From Parcubacteria group bacterium GW2011_GWD2_43_10 (GTDB taxonomy: Bacteria; Patescibacteriota; Patescibacteriia; Veblenbacterales; UBA10138), in NCBI GenBank assembly GCA_000995845.1, contig LCEZ01000021.1, positions 1 to 9,639 of the forward strand: a stretch of 9,639 nt of DNA, in the 5' to 3' direction. The first letter of the stretch is position 1, and every line of letters begins with the position of its first letter. Shown piece by piece: positions 5,892 to 9,639 of this stretch. The notes below the pieces were generated by a model. It made no database searches. It worked only from the letters and a program-made list of their open reading frames with translations, and was not told where the DNA came from. Position numbers and translations under genes: made by a program.

Positions 5892-6152
5892 ATGACCGCT
5901 AAAAAATCTAAAATTTTTCATCGCAGTTTAAGAGGAGTGGTGGTGTCAGCTAAAGCCGACAAGACCCGGGTGGTGGAAGTGAGACGCGTTGTTGCCCATG
6001 CCAAATATGGTAAACGCTTTCGTCTGAGCCGCCGTTTTGCCTGCCACGATGACAAGAATGCTTATCAGTTAGGCGACAAAGTGGTAATTGAGGAATGCCG
6101 ACCTTTATCCAAGACTAAAAAGTGGCGAATTATTTCTAAAATATCTGCTTAA
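5892..6152 (+). CDS. rpsQ: 30S ribosomal protein S17 (uS17)
   Basis: S17 is a primary 16S rRNA-binding protein with an OB fold, needed early in 30S assembly. The 86 aa are standard. The N-terminal strands RSLRGVVVSAKADKTRVVEVRR, the middle HAKYGKRFRLSRRFACHDD and the later DKVVIEECRPLSKTKKW (ending near residue 79) match the family; the RPLSKTKxW signature is decisive. It follows rpmC by 9 nt and precedes rplN by 3 nt. In enteric bacteria this gene ends the S10 operon and a promoter precedes the next one; here there is no room for a promoter, so transcription must continue into the spc block. Confidence 0.97.
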   Translation: MTAKKSKIFHRSLRGVVVSAKADKTRVVEVRRVVAHAKYGKRFRLSRRFACHDDKNAYQLGDKVVIEECRPLSKTKKWRIISKISA

Positions 6153-6155
6153 TTT

Positions 6156-6527
6156 ATGGTCCAACTTAGATCAATGCTATTGGTAGCTGATAATACTGGC
6201 GCTAAACAAGTCCAGTGTATTAGGGTACTCGGGGGATATAAAAAGCGCTATGGCCGCCTGGGCGATATCATTACGGTGGTGGTTAAATCAGCTGAGCCTT
6301 ATGGTACGGTAAAAAAGAGTGAAGTGGCCCATGCTGTTTTAGTACGAGCTCGCAAGGAGCAGCGCCGCCCTGATGGATCTTATATTCGTTTTGATGACAA
6401 TGCCGTGGTGATTATTGATAAAAAATCAAAAGAACCGCGCGGTACTCGTATTTTTGGTCCAGTGGCTCGAGAGTTACGTACCAAAGGGTTTCAGAAGATA
6501 ATTTCTTTAGCACCGGAAGTTTTATAA
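6156..6527 (+). CDS. rplN: 50S ribosomal protein L14 (uL14)
   Basis: L14 lies at the subunit interface (bridges B5 and B8) and is the docking site of the ribosome silencing factor RsfS where that exists. The 123 aa equal the family length. The beginning [26 protein letters not shown] is nearly canonical (usual start MIQxxTxLxVADNSGAK), followed by [22 protein letters not shown], the [24 protein letters not shown] strand pair, and [15 protein letters not shown]. It is the first gene of the spc block, just 3 nt after rpsQ, so the S10 and spc blocks are joined here. Identification certain. Confidence 0.98.
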   Translation: MVQLRSMLLVADNTGAKQVQCIRVLGGYKKRYGRLGDIITVVVKSAEPYGTVKKSEVAHAVLVRARKEQRRPDGSYIRFDDNAVVIIDKKSKEPRGTRIFGPVARELRTKGFQKIISLAPEVL

Positions 6528-6539
6528 CAGGTAAATTTT

Positions 6540-6854
6540 ATGATTAATAAGATAAAAAAGAATGATACGGTGGTAGTGCTGTCTGGCCGGGACAAGGGCA
6601 AGCAGGGCAAGGTCACTCAGTTATTTCCACGCTTGCGAATGTTGGTAGTTGAAGGGGTAAATGTACGGGTGAAACATTTGCGTACGCGCCAGCGCGGACG
6701 CACTGGCAGCCGGGTGCAGTATGCCGCCCCTTTGCCGATTGCCAAGGTTAGTTTAATCTGCCCTCATTGCGGCAAACCGACGCGGGTAAGGGTAGAGGTA
6801 GGGGCTGATAATAAGCGTATCCGTCTTTGCCGTAAGTGTTCAGCCAGTATGTAA
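6540..6854 (+). CDS. rplX: 50S ribosomal protein L24 (uL24) with zinc-ribbon-like Cys pairs
   Basis: L24 starts 50S assembly and sits near the tunnel exit. The 104 aa are the usual length. The N-terminal KOW motif is at about residues 7-33 (NDTVVVLSGRDKGKQGKVTQ), followed by VVEGVNVRVKHLR. The C-terminal part has Cys74-X2-Cys77 (CPHCGKPTRV) and Cys97-X2-Cys100 (CRKC), a layout seen in many bacterial L24 proteins and expected to bind zinc; Enterobacteria lack part of it. A weak CAGGT lies 7 nt before the start, one of the few hints of a Shine-Dalgarno motif in this window. Gap to rplN is 12 nt. Confidence 0.97.
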   Translation: MINKIKKNDTVVVLSGRDKGKQGKVTQLFPRLRMLVVEGVNVRVKHLRTRQRGRTGSRVQYAAPLPIAKVSLICPHCGKPTRVRVEVGADNKRIRLCRKCSASM

Positions 6855-6857
6855 GGA
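6853..6857 (+). promoter_or_regulatory. Ribosome binding site of rplE
   Basis: AAGGA, overlapping the rplX stop codon, lies 7 nt before the rplE ATG. It is the clearest Shine-Dalgarno match in the window; most other genes here have only A/T before the start. It shows that the anti-Shine-Dalgarno of 16S rRNA is probably still used in this organism. Confidence 0.6.
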
Positions 6858-6864
6858 AAATTTT

Positions 6865-7425
6865 ATGTCTACTACTAGAGATTACAAAATTTCATTGACC
6901 GAGCATTACCGGAAGTCTGCAGTACCGGCGATGCAGCATGAGTTTGGTTTTACCAACGCCCTGGCCGTACCTAAAATTCTTAAAGTGGTGGTTAATGTTG
7001 GTTTAGGTCAACAAGGCAAAGAAGGTAAGATAGCGGAAGTAGCGGTAAAAACGTTAAGCCGTATAACCGGACAGAAACCAGTTTTAACTCGCGCCAAAAA
7101 GTCAATTTCTAATTTTAAAATACGCCAAGGTATGGTCATAGGGGCGGTGGTGACCTTAAGAGGTAAATTAATGTATGATTTTTTGGAAAAGTTAATTCGC
7201 GTTACCTTGCCACGTGTTCGTGATTTTCGTGGACTCTCGGTCAAATCAGTTGATGCCCAGGGTAATTTGGCTATCGGCTTTAAGGAACACCTGATTTTTC
7301 CTGAGATTCGTTCGGATGAAGTTGAGGCTATTCATGGTTTGGAGATTGCTATTACCACCAATGCCAAGAATCGAGAACGTGGTCGAAAATTATTTGAGTT
7401 TTTAGGATTCCCTTTTGCTAATTAA
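6865..7425 (+). CDS. rplE: 50S ribosomal protein L5 (uL5)
   Basis: L5 binds 5S rRNA and touches the P-site tRNA and the 30S head. The 186 aa compare with about 180 in most bacteria. Visible family segments are [38 protein letters not shown] (near 42-51), [47 protein letters not shown], the [11 protein letters not shown] motif, and [10 protein letters not shown] with the final [22 protein letters not shown]. It has a good AAGGA ribosome binding site 7 nt upstream. ATG 6865 gives a short variable lead of about 8 residues before the conserved helix. Nothing is missing. Confidence 0.98.
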   Translation: MSTTRDYKISLTEHYRKSAVPAMQHEFGFTNALAVPKILKVVVNVGLGQQGKEGKIAEVAVKTLSRITGQKPVLTRAKKSISNFKIRQGMVIGAVVTLRGKLMYDFLEKLIRVTLPRVRDFRGLSVKSVDAQGNLAIGFKEHLIFPEIRSDEVEAIHGLEIAITTNAKNRERGRKLFEFLGFPFAN

Positions 7426-7433
7426 GTTTATTT

Positions 7434-7628
7434 ATGTCTACTACTAGCCAAGAAGTCAAAGCCAGACGCTCCCGTGTTAAGCCCAAGTATTCCACTCGGC
7501 TAATCAGGCGCTGTTGGCGCTGTGGTCGCCGGCGCGGCTACATGCGCGTTTTTGACCTGTGCCGTATTTGTTTCCGGGAACTCGCTAATAATGGCGAATT
7601 GCCAGGTATTCGCAAGGCTAGCTGGTAA
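7434..7628 (+). CDS. rpsN: 30S ribosomal protein S14, short zinc-binding type (uS14)
   Basis: S14 sits in the 30S head and is added late in assembly. The 64 aa are the short zinc form rather than the roughly 100-aa Cys-free form. Four cysteines form the expected C-X2-C and C-X2-C pairs at residues 27, 30, 43 and 46 ([19 protein letters not shown] then RICFRE), with the canonical end LPGIRKASW. The N-terminus is unusual: most short S14 proteins begin MAKKxxIxK, whereas this has a Ser/Thr-rich [13 protein letters not shown] lead. The gene lies between rplE and rpsH as usual, 8 nt after rplE. Identification certain. Confidence 0.97.
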   Translation: MSTTSQEVKARRSRVKPKYSTRLIRRCWRCGRRRGYMRVFDLCRICFRELANNGELPGIRKASW

Positions 7629-7656
7629 ATGATTATTGCAAGTTATTATTATTCCT

Positions 7657-8043
7657 ATGACAGATCCAATTAGTGACATGCTCGCTCGAATCCATAACGC
7701 TGTTATGGTTCATAAAACGGAAGTATTAGTGCCCCACTCTCGCCTGAAGGCGGCCGTGGCCGATATTTTGGTGCGTGAAGGTTATATTGAATCTAGCGAA
7801 GAGGTTACTTCGCCTTGGCGTAGCCTTAAATTAAGGCTTAAATATAAATCTGGGCAGCCGGCTATTAGTAATTTGAAAAGAGTGAGCAAACCTGGTCGCC
7901 GGCAGTATGTTAAATCTGGCGAATTACCCCATGTCTTGTCCGGTTTGGGTATTGCTATAATTTCAACCTCGCAAGGTTTAATGACTAATCGCGAGGCCAA
8001 AACTAAGCGTTTGGGTGGTGAAGTTATTTGTGAGATCTATTAA
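7657..8043 (+). CDS. rpsH: 30S ribosomal protein S8 (uS8)
   Basis: S8 binds the central domain of 16S rRNA; in E. coli it represses the spc operon by binding mRNA near rplE. ATG 7657 gives 128 aa, the family length, and begins MTDPISDMLARIHNA, the canonical N-terminus. A TTG at 7636 in the same frame would add seven hydrophobic residues and is rejected. Further motifs are VPHSRLKAAVADILVREGYI, the middle RVSKPGRRQYV, and ISTSQGLMTNREAKTKRLGGE near the C-terminus, which contacts rRNA. The 28-nt gap from rpsN is the largest after rplC. No copy of the S8-binding helix was found near rplE by eye, though this needs folding software. Confidence 0.97.
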   Translation: MTDPISDMLARIHNAVMVHKTEVLVPHSRLKAAVADILVREGYIESSEEVTSPWRSLKLRLKYKSGQPAISNLKRVSKPGRRQYVKSGELPHVLSGLGIAIISTSQGLMTNREAKTKRLGGEVICEIY

Positions 8044-8068
8044 TTATTGAAACGGTTAATTAATCTTT

Positions 8069-8620
8069 ATGTCTCGTTTAGGAAAACTACCAATTAAAAT
8101 TCCCTCGGGTGTGCAAGTTAAGATGCAGCCCTTGTTGGTGACGGCTAAGGGGCCAAAAGGTGAAGTCAATCAGGTTTTACCAGCAGCGGTTGAGATTAAA
8201 CAGGAAGGTGATCAGTTATTAGTGAGTGTTAAACATCCGACAAATAGACAAGAGCGGGCTTTATGGGGTTTAGCTAGGCAACTTGTGGCTAATGCAGTTC
8301 AGGGTGTGTATGAACATTTTGTGGTCAAACTGGAGATTTCCGGAATTGGCTACAAAGCCCAAGTGGAGGGTAAAGATTTGGTTTTAAATTTAGGATTTTC
8401 CCATCCCATCCGCTATAAAATACCCACTGATATCACAGTGACAGTGGATAAGAACTCAATCAATTTAGCCGGTGCGTCTAAGCAGCAGGTGGGACAAGTG
8501 GCGGCTGAAATTAGATCATTGAAGCGACCAGAGCCTTATAAAGGTAAGGGTATTCGCTATGCTAATGAAATTGTACGTCGCAAGGCTGGCAAAGTTGTAA
8601 AATCTGCTGGCGTTAAGTAA
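8069..8620 (+). CDS. rplF: 50S ribosomal protein L6 (uL6)
   Basis: L6 lies near the GTPase-associated centre of the 50S subunit next to the sarcin-ricin loop. The 183 aa match the family (about 177-183). It shows the typical two-repeat structure: first repeat with MSRLGKLPIKIPSGV and VTAKGPKGEVNQVL, a linker NRQERALWGLARQLVANAVQGV, then a second repeat with EISGIGYKAQVEGKDLVLNLGFSHP and the signature PEPYKGKGIRYANEIVRRKAGK at about 154-175. The lysine-rich end is ordinary. It begins 25 nt after rpsH; CTTTATG precedes the start and no clear Shine-Dalgarno motif is seen. Confidence 0.98.
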   Translation: MSRLGKLPIKIPSGVQVKMQPLLVTAKGPKGEVNQVLPAAVEIKQEGDQLLVSVKHPTNRQERALWGLARQLVANAVQGVYEHFVVKLEISGIGYKAQVEGKDLVLNLGFSHPIRYKIPTDITVTVDKNSINLAGASKQQVGQVAAEIRSLKRPEPYKGKGIRYANEIVRRKAGKVVKSAGVK

Positions 8621-8627
8621 TTAATAT

Positions 8628-8981
8628 ATGGCAACCAATCTAACAATAATTCGTTTTCGTAGGCACAAGCGTCTTCGGGCTAAAATTACCGGTACGGCCG
8701 CAAGGCCACGACTGGCGGTTTTTCGCAGCTTAAGGCATATCAGTGCCCAACTTATTAATGATATTGAAAATAAAACCATCGCTGCTGCTTCAGAGGCTGA
8801 AATTAAAAATGTTGGTAAGCTCAAACGCCAGCAAATTGCCCAAGAGGTGGGCAAATTAATAGCCGAGAAAGCCAAAGCTTTAACGGTTAAGAGTGTGGTT
8901 TTTGACAGGGGGGGCAATGCTTATCATGGTCGGGTTAAGGCTTTAGCTGAGGGAGCGCGTGAGGCTGGTTTAGAATTTTAA
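8628..8981 (+). CDS. rplR: 50S ribosomal protein L18 (uL18)
   Basis: L18 binds 5S rRNA and brings it into the 50S central protuberance with L5. The 117 aa are typical. The basic N-terminus [38 protein letters not shown] (residues 8-46) is the family hallmark; it continues with [10 protein letters not shown], a helix [17 protein letters not shown] and the C-terminal [26 protein letters not shown]. The GG in [10 protein letters not shown] aligns with the common FDRGGYLYHGR motif. It starts 7 nt after rplF with AT-rich TAATATATG. Identification certain. Confidence 0.98.
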   Translation: MATNLTIIRFRRHKRLRAKITGTAARPRLAVFRSLRHISAQLINDIENKTIAAASEAEIKNVGKLKRQQIAQEVGKLIAEKAKALTVKSVVFDRGGNAYHGRVKALAEGAREAGLEF

Positions 8982-8984
8982 AAT

Positions 8985-8988
8985 AGGA
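8985..8988 (+). promoter_or_regulatory. Weak ribosome binding site of rpsE
   Basis: AGGA lies 9 nt before the rpsE ATG at 8998, inside the 16-nt gap after rplR. It supports ATG 8998 over the in-frame ATG at 9010. Confidence 0.4.
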
Positions 8989-8997
8989 AATTAATTT

Positions 8998-9510
8998 ATG
9001 ATACCTTCAATGCAAAAAGGAAGATCGGGTCGGGGCGGCGGTCGGCCTGGCCGGCAAGGACATCGTGATCGGCCAGATGATGGTTTTGAACAGCGTATTG
9101 TTGAACTGTCGCGCGTAACCCGGGTGATGGCTGGCGGTAAGCGTATGCGTTTCAGAGCTTTGGTGGTTTTGGGTAATCGCCAAGGCCAAGTGGGCGTTGG
9201 TTTAGCTAAAGGTACTGATGTTAGTTTGGCTGTTAGTAAAGCCACTGCTAAAGCGCGACGGGCTTTGATTAACGTGCCGTTAAAGAACGAGACTATTCCC
9301 CATGTAATTACTGTAAAGTATAAGAGTGCTAATGTTTTACTAAAACCCGCCCCCAAAGGTACTGGTATTATTGCTGGTGGGCCGGTGCGGGCGGTACTGG
9401 AATTAGCCGGTGTGCCTAATGTTGTCAGTAAGATTTTAGGTTCGTCTAATAAAGTTAATAATGTTCGGGCGGTTTTGAAGGCCTTTAACTTACTTAAATT
9501 AAGAGCCTAG
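8998..9510 (+). CDS. rpsE: 30S ribosomal protein S5 (uS5)
   Basis: S5 is at the mRNA entry channel and affects decoding accuracy. The 170 aa contain the double-stranded RNA-binding-like domain beginning near residue 30: [36 protein letters not shown], then [28 protein letters not shown], and the C-terminal [26 protein letters not shown] and [14 protein letters not shown]. The first 27 residues are a Gly/Arg-rich lead ([18 protein letters not shown]), not part of the core. The common GGRRFSF segment is GGKRMRF here. ATG 8998 is chosen for its AGGA and its preceding T. rplO follows after a single base; in most bacteria rpmD would stand between them. Confidence 0.97.
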   Translation: MIPSMQKGRSGRGGGRPGRQGHRDRPDDGFEQRIVELSRVTRVMAGGKRMRFRALVVLGNRQGQVGVGLAKGTDVSLAVSKATAKARRALINVPLKNETIPHVITVKYKSANVLLKPAPKGTGIIAGGPVRAVLELAGVPNVVSKILGSSNKVNNVRAVLKAFNLLKLRA

Positions 9511-9511
9511 T

Positions 9512-9639
9512 ATGTCACTTGAATTACACAATTTAAAATCAAGCCCAGGATCACGCCGTGCCAAAAAAAGACTTGGCCGCGGCAATGCTTCCGGCCACGG
9601 CACCACTGCCACGCGCGGCACCAAAGGGCAGCGGGCGCG
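9512..9639 (+). CDS. rplO: 50S ribosomal protein L15 (uL15), N-terminal part (3' end outside window)
   Basis: L15 is a mid-to-late assembly protein of the 50S subunit. Only the first 42 codons are present, but they are diagnostic: [21 protein letters not shown], then [20 protein letters not shown], matching the family's LxxLxPxxGSRKxxKRvGRGxGSGxGKTxGRGHKGQ. It starts one base after the rpsE stop. That position confirms the absence of L30 at its usual locus. The usual GxGSGxGKT reads GNASGHGTT here. Where the gene ends, and whether secY follows, cannot be seen. Confidence 0.93.
   Translation, partial: MSLELHNLKSSPGSRRAKKRLGRGNASGHGTTATRGTKGQRA

Noticed and set aside
7636..7656. TTG start adding seven residues to S8
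   Set aside because: ATG 7657 yields the canonical MTDPISDML N-terminus and matches the T-ATG context of the window.
8991..9356. 121-codon minus-strand open frame opposite rpsE
   Set aside because: It is antisense to a strongly conserved S5 gene and shows no protein family features; the same holds for the other minus-strand frames in the window.
1..9639. CRISPR array, tRNA, insertion sequence or prophage genes
   Set aside because: None of the expected repeats, cloverleaf motifs or transposase motifs were found; the window is filled by ribosomal protein genes.

Overview
The window is a contiguous stretch of a bacterial str-S10-spc ribosomal protein cluster, with every gene on the + strand. 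In order: the C-terminal two thirds of tuf (EF-Tu), rpsJ (S10), a 350-nt non-coding gap, then rplC-rplD-rplW-rplB-rpsS-rplV-rpsC-rplP-rpmC-rpsQ (the rest of the S10 operon) and rplN-rplX-rplE-rpsN-rpsH-rplF-rplR-rpsE followed by the 5' end of rplO (spc operon). All 21 genes are recognisable by family motifs and order; none looks broken. tuf and rplO are cut by the window edges.

Organism: rpmD (L30) is missing between rpsE and rplO, rpsN is the short zinc-binding form, Shine-Dalgarno motifs are scarce, and several proteins carry extra tails. L30 absence is a known trait of Candidate Phyla Radiation (Patescibacteria) genomes, so such an organism is the best inference. No marker here allows a finer placement.

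Layout: from rplC to rplO the genes are separated by only 1-28 nt and never overlap, which suggests one long transcript. The products jointly build the exit-tunnel and peptidyl-transferase parts of the 50S subunit (L2, L3, L4, L16, L22, L23, L24, L29 and others) and the head and decoding parts of the 30S subunit (S3, S5, S8, S10, S14, S17, S19). EF-Tu delivers aminoacyl-tRNA to the finished ribosome.

The part least explained by known genes is the gap at 1007-1356. It splits rpsJ from rplC, where many bacteria have almost no spacer. By eye it folds nearly end to end: a hairpin starting at the rpsJ stop, two more GC-rich hairpins, a 14-bp terminator-like hairpin that also coincides with a 21-codon basic ORF, and a long-range 25-position helix (23 pairs) whose 3' arm includes the rplC start codon. 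This resembles a regulatory leader controlling L3 and the downstream operon, but I do not recognise it as a named family. A second unusual signal is that 19 of the 20 visible start codons are preceded by T.
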